Source of the DNA: Maniola hyperantus
Taxonomy: Eukaryota; Arthropoda; Insecta; Lepidoptera; Nymphalidae
Length of the DNA: 64,000 bases
Assembly (NCBI RefSeq): GCF_902806685.2
Contig: NC_048539.1
Coordinates: forward strand, 260,501 to 324,500
Direction: 5' to 3'
This document shows positions 24,701 to 36,700 of this stretch, piece after piece (position 1 is the stretch's first letter; the number at the start of each line of letters is the position of its first letter). Position numbers and translations under genes: made by a program. Under the pieces are notes generated by a model. It was not told where the DNA came from. It did no database searches and was given only the letters and a program-made list of their open reading frames with translations.

Positions 24701-27700
24701 AAAGTTCAGTGGCCTTCATGAATTGCAAGAACTGTAGTAGTGTAAAGGGTTGATACAGTATAAACTAATTAATTAGATTGATGTTTTCACTTTTCAGCTA
24801 TTCAAGATAGTCGATGTTACTTGATGAACGGTGGTGCTGTGGAGAGCTTCTTCATAAGCGAAGATACACCAGTAGGCAGTATTATAGGTAACTTTACACA
24901 ACATAATGTTTTTTTTACTGAAATTCCTCTTTACGAATTCTTTTTATCAAAAAGACACCTTTAAAATGTTGCAATTGGCTCAGTTTACAGCACCAACACA
25001 ATATCGCCTGTTTATCAGACTTTTATCGGATACTGTTCAGAAAGTGTGCTCAGGAACTTCACACCCTCGTTCCTCCTCCACCGTTCTACTACAGAACAGT
25101 GAGAACGCACCCTTATGTGGTTGTCATTCAATCATCATCAAGCGCAAGCCTAAAAAATCCTCTGAACAAGATTGGACTATAGTCTGTGACAGGTTGAAAT
25201 AGCAATCGGGGTGGGAGCACCCTGCACACCCGCACAGCCCTCGCGCTACCCCGGGGCGGGATAGCGCGGGTGACTTGCGGGTGTGCAAGGCCGTCTCATA
25301 CCCCGATTGCCATCTCGACCTGTCGCGGACTACAGTTACAATTTGGCGGCCTTATCGCTACCAAGTGATCTCTTCCAGGCAACCAAAATGCTATCTTTAA
25401 TTTAAGTTATCTTTAACTTGTAGGTACATTAAGCGTGAATGGGGACCCCAGTGCGGTGGGAGGCGACATCTCGCTCCGTATCCAGGAGAAGAACCCCGCA
25501 GTGGAGCTGGCGACTGGCTCTAAGAACATCACCCTCCGACGCGCGCTCGACCGAGAGGAGAAGTTCGGCCCCTCTAGTGTTTACGTCAATGTGCGCTGTG
25601 ATAGGCGGCACACTGCTGATCCGGTTAGTAGACATACCTATCAATCAATCAATCAATCAGCCTGTTTTCGTCCCATGCTGGACATAGGCCTTCTCAAGAG
25701 CACGCCACCACACACGATCCTCCGCCTTCCTCGGGTTGGAGGTCGTTCCACACTGCGCTTGCTGATACACGGTCTCCATTCCAGAACACGTCTGCCCCAT
25801 CGGCCATCGGTTCTGCCATACCAGACATACTATATAACTGGTTTATTCTCGGAATGAGAAGGGAAGGGAGCCTTCACAAATCTTTGAGAATATTATGGAG
25901 TACTCTCTGGCATGCAAGTTTCCTCCCGGTGTTTTCCTTCACTGATAAAGCAAGTGAAAAGAACTTTTCGGCGCGTTTTAAGTATTAAAATATCACTTGC
26001 TTTAGTGGTGAAAGAAAACATCGTGAGGAAACCTGCATGCCTGAGAGTTGTCCATAACGGTCTTAACGGTGTGTGAAGTCTGCCAATTCGCACTTGGCCA
26101 CCGCGGCGGACTGTATACCCCATGAATGAGTAGCGTATACCCTATTCATTCTTGTTTTAGAAAAATCCGATCTCTTTACTTGTCCAGATTAGGATACAGG
26201 GATTCCAAAAACTTTCACCTTTCTAGATACAAAAAAAGCTGATCTTTAACGAGTCAGTCTGCTGACTGACTCGTTAAAGATCAGCTTTTTTACACTTTTG
26301 ATGAGTCAGGATTTTCCTCTTATTTAGATTTACCAACAGCATGTATCATGTTATTTCCCCAGAGTTTCGTGATCCCGGTGTCAGTGCGCGTGTGGGACGT
26401 GAACGACAACGCGCCGGCGTGGCGCGGGGCTCCGTACCGTGCCAGGGTGTCCGAGCTGGCAGTGCCGGGGACCCGCGTGCTGTCCGCGCCCGCGCACGAC
26501 CCCGACCAGCCCGGCCCGCACGCCACAGTGCGGTACTCCGTGCTGCCCGGACCTGCCTCTGTACGTGAGCATTCCTATCAGAGGGCACGGTAGTGCCCCT
26601 GCCAAGTCGAGCCGAAAAGACGGGACACTACCTCTCTTTTCTGGAAGCGTTTCGTCGTATATTCGAATCGTCCATAGCTTCAGTCTGGATGACGATGGCG
26701 GAAATTTTCAGAATAAGATGTTCCAAGCAGATTTATCAAGCATACTAAGTATCAATCATCTAGCTTTTATGGTTTCAGATTTATTGATATCTGAAATACT
26801 GATGATTATAAAACTTCTAGGGTACTTTCTGAAGCCCTAGAAGTCTAACATTTGGCATACAGGCTAGAAATTGCATATAAACAACAGAAAAATTAAGAGA
26901 TCTCATAACTTTTTAACAGTGAAAGCATTATGGATATGAAATGTTTTTGGTGATGATTATGCGCTGAAGGCGGCCACCAGGGTAGAGTTATGACATGTAC
27001 AATCTAAAAATTCCAATTTCAACACGCATTGCAAGATACACTTAAAAGATGCAGGGCATATAACTGGATTATATGAATTCATTCTTACCTATCTGTCTCT
27101 ACAATTAGTCTAGGTCTTAAGTATTTTGAATCAAACGTGTCAAAATAGCATAATTTTGAAACTTTTGTTTATATTCTATTTCAGGAATTTGTTGGATTCC
27201 AAAGCGAGCTGGATAGCACAGTAGTGATCAAAAAAGCGCTCGACTATGAAACGCTGCGTAACTTCACGGTGCGGCTGCGGGCCCAGGACGGGGGTGCTCC
27301 GCCGCGCTACAACGACACCACGCTCACTGTTGAAGTGCTGGATGCCGACGATCAGAACCCGCAGTTCACGCACGAGCATTACACCGCTGTAGTACCGGAC
27401 AATGCTCAAGATGTAAGTACACATTTCACTACAGAGTAAGGATGGTATAATTACTGTAATCTTTTTATATTGTGATTCAACTAATGCGCATTGAAAGCTA
27501 CATAGACTTAAAGACTCTTTGATGGTAAGAAAGCTGTGACGTATCTTATATTGTAAATCAATAAATCATTGAATTGAATTTCTTTGAAAATTTAGAATTA
27601 TATGACTACCTACTTTAATTTGTACAAAAATTTATGTAATCTTATGGAAAAGATGATAGAAACTAGCAACAATTTTTGATTTCGTTATAGTACTTTAGTG

Positions 27701-30700
27701 CTTTATACCTTGACGAGGTCAAGTAAAATGTATGTGTAGTGATAACGCCAGTAACTTTATGGTATGTGAGTAAGTCTAGTTCATGTTTAGTAAGAACTGA
27801 AAACACTGAAACTAACTTTGCAAAATTTCATACCCGTGCATTGAACGCTTGCAGGGCACAGTGCTAGAGGTGTCGCCGGGGCCGGTCTCGGCGTCGGACC
27901 GCGACCTGGGCATCAACGCACCCGTGTACTACAGCGCGAGCGGCGACGGTGCGGACTTGCTACGACTCCATCGCGACAGTGGTGCGTTGGCCGCTACTGA
28001 ACAACTGCTGACGCATCCACTGCCCATCACTGTTGTGCTCAAGGTAGATCCAGAACTCTATGATCATTACAATCATCATTATCGACAGATAGATGTCCAC
28101 TTCCGGACTTCTTGTAGGGACTTCCCCACCGCCACCCATCACCATCGCCGCCACCATCCAGTGACTCTCGCAGACTGTTTAAGGTTCACGGTCTACCTAG
28201 GAGGGTGGTTACTCTATGATACATTTACTTTTTTGTGGCTTTAAGTAGCATGGATTAAGTTATATTTTAATGTCGAAAAAGTATCGTGCTGTAGAATTAA
28301 AATATTACCGCACGACAGTCTTCAGATGATTCTTGCTGCATTTTGAATTATTGTACCTACCACATACGCAACTTGTGTTATTGCATTTTTTTTTAAAGAA
28401 TATTAGCCATGTTAAATGACTAATATTCCCCTTTCCTCTCCAACTAAGCGTCAAGCTTGTGCTAGGAGTAGGTACGACAATAGTGCAACGGGCGGGGTTT
28501 GAACCGTCGACCTTTCGGTTTTCAGTCCACACCTTTACCCGTTGAGCTATTGAGGCTCTTTCATTATGTAGCTCTGGTGGGAAGCTTTCAATGCCGAAAA
28601 GTTTGTGCATGTGATAGTCTATTATTCTGATACGGGGGGTTGCCTCTGGGCATTTACCCCCTAACTTTTCTGATTAATGTGAGTGCTAAGAAATCAATAT
28701 CACTCGCTTTAACGGTGAAGAAAAACATCGTGAGGAAACCTGCATGCTTGAGAATTCTCCATAACGTTATTGGTGGTGTGACGTCTGTCAATCCGCCCTT
28801 GGCCACCGGGCTGCGTGGTCCAAACTTTTCTGATTCCGGTGACGATGGTGACGTACAGGCAACTCAAGTGGACAACGCGGATCGCTACGCTCTAGCAACT
28901 GTGACGGTGCGCCGCGCGAGCTCCACCACAGTCCCGCGCACTTCGGCGGCCATCACCACCGGCGCGGTGGACACGGGCGTGCGCTTCGCGAGGCGAGGCT
29001 ACGCCGTGTCAGTGCCCGAAGACGCGCCGCCCGGCAGTGTGCTGGCTGCGTTGCACACCAGGTCACTGCACGAGGTGAGAAAAACACTAAGTATTTTTGT
29101 GTTCATTGAATCTTAGCCTTCGAATTATCTTGAGTCATATCCATTAGTTAATCGGAGTATGTCAACTCGTTTCAATAGTTTTCAATGGGCCTCTGTTCGC
29201 GACGCGTCGCCAGGAGACTGCGAAGCGCGTGGGACCTGGGATCACACGCAAGACACACTGTGTGGGGGGGGGGGGGGGCTCCTATCAAAAATGAATTCTC
29301 CGATTAAATCCATCTGCTGCATCTATCCAAATGCTGATCAAAATCATCAAATCGATAACCAAGCTCGCTTTTATTTCCACATCTGGCGTATTTTATATAA
29401 CACAGCAAAAAACAATTTGTTACGAAAGAGACTGACTAGCAGGTCCTTGTGCCTTCAATTCATACCTACAGCTGAATAAGGTATAGACTGTAGAGACTTG
29501 AGATTTTGTGATTTAACTTTCAAGTTTTCTCTATACCGTAAAGCTTACCAAAACCGAGCTGTCTCAGTTAGTGAAATGAAAACACGGTATTCCAGGCGCC
29601 GCTGCAGTTCTACGTGTCGGAGCGCAGCTTCTTGGAGAAGTTCGCCATCAACAGCGCGGGGGAGGTGCTGCTGCGGAAACCGCTGGACTACGAGGAGACG
29701 GACCGCTACCACTACCAGGTCATGGTGACGGACGGCAACACGGTGAGCTTGCAGTGTTTCTAGCACATTGCCACTTGTTGCCAAACCACATTGAAAACAA
29801 AAATGGCACTATCCAAAAATTGGCACTTCTGAATAATTACATCGTCATCATCATTATCAACTGATAGTAGTACAGCTATATTAGGTATATATAGTTTAGG
29901 TAGTGCTGTACCTCATCATGATCATCATGATCAACCCATCGCCGGCTGACTACAGAGCACAAGTCTCCTATCAGAGTGAGAAGTGTTTTGGCCATAGTCT
30001 ACAACGCTGGCCATGTGCGGATTAGTAGACTTCACACACCATTGTGAACATTATGGAGAACTCTCAGGCATGCAGGTTTCCTCACGATGTTTTTCTTCAC
30101 CGTTAAAGCAAGTTATATTTAATTAATTAAAACGCACATAACTCTGAAAAGTTAGAGGTACCTACGTGCCCGGGATCGAACCCCCGACTTCCGATTAGAA
30201 GGCGGACGTCCTAACCACTAGGCTATCACAGCTTGTACTGTACTGTGAAATTCCACTTGTTCCAGAATGACACAGCGTGGATCAACATAACAGTACAGAA
30301 TGTGAACGAGTGGGAGCCCCGCTTCCGACACGCGCACTACGAGTTCCTATTGGACGAGGTACCCCCCGCCCCCGCCGGGCCGGTGCGAGTGGGACAGCTG
30401 CACGCGTTCGACGGAGACAAGGAAGATAATGTGGCGGTACATCTCACCGGACCTGATGCCAAGTAAGACTCCAACTGTGGACATAGGACTGCAGAGAATA
30501 GAGATCCTGCAAATAAATTTACCTTTTACTTCCTTTTCTATTTATAGATCCGTTCTGGAACTGGAAGTTGCTAAGAACTGGAACTTTTTGGAGTCGGGCC
30601 ACTTATAAATTAAAGTAAAAGTAAAATACTTATTCTTTATTGTACCCTGTACGGGAGCGGTGTGCAGGCTCGACCGTACCAAAGGGGAGATCTCCCACCG

Positions 30701-33700
30701 AGCGGTTGGTTGTGCTCGGTAGCGCCAGCTGGGCCGACGGTTATGTCTTGAAACTTCTATATATAGTCCAGATTGCAGAAAACTCCGTTAGTGCGATTGC
30801 TATCGGCGGTACATTTGTTCGGGACTACGTCATCGATTGAACAGCGCCATCTAGTTTCTATTGTGGTAACCGCCACAACACCAAAACCAAAACAATATAA
30901 ATATAACAAAGGTGTTTGCAAGTAGGTACAATAGGCGGCCTTATCGCTAAAATAGAGATCTCTTTCAGGCAACCTTAGGTTAGAAATATGATAAAAATTA
31001 AAGAAAGCGGAAGAAGTGAACATTATGACCTGATGCCAATTAATACTATAACTAGAAATATAAGCTTACAAAAAATTGAGATCCTGCTGACGGCGCCAAT
31101 TTTATCTTTTTCTTCTTTTTCTGTTTTTGGGCTAAATTCTAGTAGTAGTAGACCGTTCTACTCACCACAGAAGTCATGCAGTGATTCAAGATGCCGTGAA
31201 CTCGATGGTGTCCAAGTGTGACCAGAGACCAAACGTTTCAGCAAACGCAATGGTTTCAGGATATAACATTGGAAAGTCTATAGTAATGATAGGTTATGAC
31301 TTAACAGCGTTGTGTGCTTTATGAATTCCTTCCAGTCTTTTCAGTCAGAATGGGTAGTTTTCACCTTTCCTAATTCGCCTAGAAACAGCAATGCCTACCT
31401 CAGATGTTTTTATTCGATGAGTTTTTTCTTTGTCCTGTTCCGGTATTTCATGATGTTGTAAGAGACCTTAGAGGTCTGAACGTGTAATCGTTGCAGGATG
31501 CTGTACGTGAACGAGCTCGGGGAGGTGTTCCTGCGCTCGGAGGCGCTGCAGGCCCTCAACTCCTCCGTCCTGCACGTGGTCGCCACTGCTGTAGATTCTG
31601 GCTCTCCGCCACGACAGGTACACTTTTATTCGTTACTAGCGACTCGGCCGCACCCCGGCTCCGCATGCGTAGCTTATTACAATTTTCGAATGAATCTCAC
31701 ATTTTTTTCAAATTGAAATTGAAATTGAAATAATTTTATTTGCTAAATATGGGTAGTTTACAAAGGTCTTAATATAATCTAAATAGTCCCCGCATATTTA
31801 CTGATACTTCAGCATGCAATTATTAATAATAATATATCTACACCTAAAGGTAATTTGTACAATGACAAACGATGTAGGGTATATTATTCAAACTTATTTT
31901 ATAAAATTACAACTAATTAATTATACATCTTAAATTAGCACTATGAAATCAGTTCACTAGTTTTTTGTTGCCGACGTGCGGTACGGCGTCGGAGTTCATC
32001 CCGTGTATACCACGGATAATCGGATGTTGTCCCCCGCAGACGTCGGTGCCGGTGTCGGTGCGCATCCCGGAGCGCGCGGCGCACGTGCAGGCACGCTCGC
32101 CGATGTTCGCTGCCTTTGCGTGCGCACTGGCCTTGTTGGCGCTGTTGCTGATGGCGCTGCTCGTGTACCTGTGCAGGTTGAAGTGAGTACGCCAGTTCCA
32201 ATCCTGTTGCCCCGCAAATATGCTATTTTAAAAATAAAATGTAAAAAATATTCAAGCATTGAGGGACGCCCTACTGAAGCGAAACGTCTTTTCGCATTTT
32301 TCAAGTGAAAATAACTGTAACTAGCCTGTTTTGGGTCTAGCCCATTCCGGTCCAATCGGGTTACTTTGATTTGAGCATTTCTTTTGATTTTTTTTTATAA
32401 TTATCGAGTTTGTAGCATCGATTTACGTTTTTATTTGTAGTGACTTTGACAGAGGAAGGGTTTCACAGTACGTTCGGTCAATATTGGATATCATATTTGA
32501 CTTTTCATTCTTTAGAATTTTAAAGTACTTTGATATTATAAAATATAATTATTCATTGTAGTTTTGACTCATTTAAATATTAACATAATAATCACGTTGG
32601 TCTTAGACGTCGTCGTCAAGTGAAAGACAAAAGCGCGACAGTCGCAGCGGCGCCCGAGAAGACCGCGATCCCCGCGTCGAACGCGAGCGCAACCAGTGCT
32701 AACCTCAACGGCAGCGGCTCTCTGCAGAGCGTGTCCGCGGGCGCCAGCAGTATACTCGCTGCCTCCACCACGAGCCTAGATCATCACGCGACGTCGCACA
32801 CTGATAAGCCGTCAAGTGAGTACATACAGAATCTGTTTTGATGTAGATGTCGTCGTCAAGTGAAAGACAAAAGCGCGACAGTCGCAGCGGCGCCCGAGAA
32901 GACCGCGATCCCCGCGTCGAACGCGAGCGCAACCAGTGCTAACCTCAACGGCAGCGGCTCTCTGCAGAGCGTGTCCGCGGGCGCCAGCAGTATACTCGCT
33001 GCCTCCACCACGAGCCTAGATCATCACGCGACGTCGCACACTGATAAGCCGTCAAGTGAGTACATACAGAATCTGTTTTGATGTAGATGTCGTCGTCAAG
33101 TGAAAGACAAAAGCGCGACAGTCGCAGCGGCGCCCGAGAAGACCGCGATCCCCGCGTCGAACGCGAGCGCAACCAGTGCTAACCTCAACGGCAGCGGCTC
33201 TCTGCAGAGCGTGTCCGCGGGCGCCAGCAGTATACTCGCTGCCTCCACCACGAGCCTAGATCATCACGCGACGTCGCACACTGATAAGCCGTCAAGTGAG
33301 TACATACAGAATCTGTTTTGATGTAGATGTCGTCGTCAAGTGAAAGACAAAAGCGCGACAGTCGCAGCGGCGCCCGAGAAGACCGCGATCCCCGCGTCGA
33401 ACGCGAGCGCAACCAGTGCTAACCTCAACGGCAGCGGCTCTCTGCAGAGCGTGTCCGCGGGCGCCAGCAGTATACTCGCTGCCTCCACCACGAGCCTAGA
33501 TCATCACGCGACGTCGCACACTGATAAGCCGTCAAGTGAGTACATACAGAATCTGTTTTGATGTAGATGTCGTCGTCAAGTGAAAGACAAAAGCGCGACA
33601 GTCGCAGCGGCGCCCGAGAAGACCGCGATCCCCGCGTCGAACGCGAGCGCAACCAGTGCTAACCTCAACGGCAGCGGCTCTCTGCAGAGCGTGTCCGCGG

Positions 33701-36700
33701 GCGCCAGCAGTATACTCGCTGCCTCCACCACGAGCCTAGATCATCACGCGACGTCGCACACTGATAAGCCGTCAAGTGAGTACATACAGAATCTGTTTTG
33801 ATGTAGATGTCGTCGTCAAGTGAAAGACAAAAGCGCGACAGTCGCAGCGGCGCCCGAGAAGACCGCGATCCCCGCGTCGAACGCGAGCGCAACCAGTGCT
33901 AACCTCAACGGCAGCGGCTCTCTGCAGAGCGTGTCCGCGGGCGCCAGCAGTATACTCGCTGCCTCCACCACGAGCCTAGATCATCACGCGACGTCGCACA
34001 CTGATAAGCCGTCAAGTGAGTACATACAGAATCTGTTTTGATGTAGATGTCGTCGTCAAGTGAAAGACAAAAGCGCGACAGTCGCAGCGGCGCCCGAGAA
34101 GACCGCGATCCCCGCGTCGAACGCGAGCGCAACCAGTGCTAACCTCAACGGCAGCGGCTCTCTGCAGAGCGTGTCCGCGGGCGCCAGCAGTATACTCGCT
34201 GCCTCCACCACGAGCCTAGATCATCACGCGACGTCGCACACTGATAAGCCGTCAAGTGAGTACATACAGAATCTGTTTTGATGTAGATGTCGTCGTCAAG
34301 TGAAAGACAAAAGCGCGACAGTCGCAGCGGCGCCCGAGAAGACCGCGATCCCCGCGTCGAACGCGAGCGCAACCAGTGCTAACCTCAACGGCAGCGGCTC
34401 TCTGCAGAGCGTGTCCGCGGGCGCCAGCAGTATACTCGCTGCCTCCACCACGAGCCTAGATCATCACGCGACGTCGCACACTGATAAGCCGTCAAGTGAG
34501 TACATACAGAATCTGTTTTGATGTAGATGTCGTCGTCAAGTGAAAGACAAAAGCGCGACAGTCGCAGCGGCGCCCGAGAAGACCGCGATCCCCGCGTCGA
34601 ACGCGAGCGCAACCAGTGCTAACCTCAACGGCAGCGGCTCTCTGCAGAGCGTGTCCGCGGGCGCCAGCAGTATACTCGCTGCCTCCACCACGAGCCTAGA
34701 TCATCACGCGACGTCGCACACTGATAAGCCGTCAAGTGAGTACATACAGAATCTGTTTTGATGTAGATGTCGTCGTCAAGTGAAAGACAAAAGCGCGACA
34801 GTCGCAGCGGCGCCCGAGAAGACCGCGATCCCCGCGTCGAACGCGAGCGCAACCAGTGCTAACCTCAACGGCAGCGGCTCTCTGCAGAGCGTGTCCGCGG
34901 GCGCCAGCAGTATACTCGCTGCCTCCACCACGAGCCTAGATCATCACGCGACGTCGCACACTGATAAGCCGTCAAGTGAGTACATACAGAATCTGTTTTG
35001 ATGTAGATGTCGTCGTCAAGTGAAAGACAAAAGCGCGACAGTCGCAGCGGCGCCCGAGAAGACCGCGATCCCCGCGTCGAACGCGAGCGCAACCAGTGCT
35101 AACCTCAACGGCAGCGGCTCTCTGCAGAGCGTGTCCGCGGGCGCCAGCAGTATACTCGCTGCCTCCACCACGAGCCTAGATCATCACGCGACGTCGCACA
35201 CTGATAAGCCGTCAAGTGAGTACATACAGAATCTGTTTTGATGTAGATGTCGTCGTCAAGTGAAAGACAAAAGCGCGACAGTCGCAGCGGCGCCCGAGAA
35301 GACCGCGATCCCCGCGTCGAACGCGAGCGCAACCAGTGCTAACCTCAACGGCAGCGGCTCTCTGCAGAGCGTGTCCGCGGGCGCCAGCAGTATACTCGCT
35401 GCCTCCACCACGAGCCTAGATCATCACGCGACGTCGCACACTGATAAGCCGTCAAGTGAGTACATACAGAATCTGTTTTGATGTAGATGTCGTCGTCAAG
35501 TGAAAGACAAAAGCGCGACAGTCGCAGCGGCGCCCGAGAAGACCGCGATCCCCGCGTCGAACGCGAGCGCAACCAGTGCTAACCTCAACGGCAGCGGCTC
35601 TCTGCAGAGCGTGTCCGCGGGCGCCAGCAGTATACTCGCTGCCTCCACCACGAGCCTAGATCATCACGCGACGTCGCACACTGATAAGCCGTCAAGTGAG
35701 TACATACAGAATCTGTTTTGATGTAGATGTCGTCGTCAAGTGAAAGACAAAAGCGCGACAGTCGCAGCGGCGCCCGAGAAGACCGCGATCCCCGCGTCGA
35801 ACGCGAGCGCAACCAGTGCTAACCTCAACGGCAGCGGCTCTCTGCAGAGCGTGTCCGCGGGCGCCAGCAGTATACTCGCTGCCTCCACCACGAGCCTAGA
35901 TCATCACGCGACGTCGCACACTGATAAGCCGTCAAGTGAGTACATACAGAATCTGTTTTGATGTAGATGTCGTCGTCAAGTGAAAGACAAAAGCGCGACA
36001 GTCGCAGCGGCGCCCGAGAAGACCGCGATCCCCGCGTCGAACGCGAGCGCAACCAGTGCTAACCTCAACGGCAGCGGCTCTCTGCAGAGCGTGTCCGCGG
36101 GCGCCAGCAGTATACTCGCTGCCTCCACCACGAGCCTAGATCATCACGCGACGTCGCACACTGATAAGCCGTCAAGTGAGTACATACAGAATCTGTTTTG
36201 ATGTAGATGTCGTCGTCAAGTGAAAGACAAAAGCGCGACAGTCGCAGCGGCGCCCGAGAAGACCGCGATCCCCGCGTCGAACGCGAGCGCAACCAGTGCT
36301 AACCTCAACGGCAGCGGCTCTCTGCAGAGCGTGTCCGCGGGCGCCAGCAGTATACTCGCTGCCTCCACCACGAGCCTAGATCATCACGCGACGTCGCACA
36401 CTGATAAGCCGTCAAGTGAGTACATACAGAATCTGTTTTGATGTAGATGTCGTCGTCAAGTGAAAGACAAAAGCGCGACAGTCGCAGCGGCGCCCGAGAA
36501 GACCGCGATCCCCGCGTCGAACGCGAGCGCAACCAGTGCTAACCTCAACGGCAGCGGCTCTCTGCAGAGCGTGTCCGCGGGCGCCAGCAGTATACTCGCT
36601 GCCTCCACCACGAGCCTAGATCATCACGCGACGTCGCACACTGATAAGCCGTCAAGTGAGTACATACAGAATCTGTTTTGATGTAGATGTCGTCGTCAAG

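Larger units (their letters stand above)
6883..24797 (+). other. Cadherin intron 1, 17.9 kb of mostly transposon remnants
   Basis: Bounded by donor GGTACCA and acceptor TTTTCAG. It holds SINEs, at least five copies of the CCGGCCAAGTGCGAG repeat, LINE fragments, Helitron-like elements and foldbacks, listed individually. Unassigned stretches include 7560-8280, 13500-14260, 17640-18700 and 23250-24790, in which I see no gene. Long first introns often carry enhancers; a GC-rich patch at 8576-8740 is one candidate. Confidence 0.7.

Noticed and set aside
26346..26605. Several overlapping open frames on both strands around cadherin exon 4
   Set aside because: Shadows of a GC-rich coding exon; only the frame with DVNDNAPAW joins its neighbours in phase.
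32847..32950. ATG at the start of copies 2-29 as a new start codon (MSSSSERQKR...)
   Set aside because: That frame stops within the unit; the exon phase from the cadherin uses another frame.
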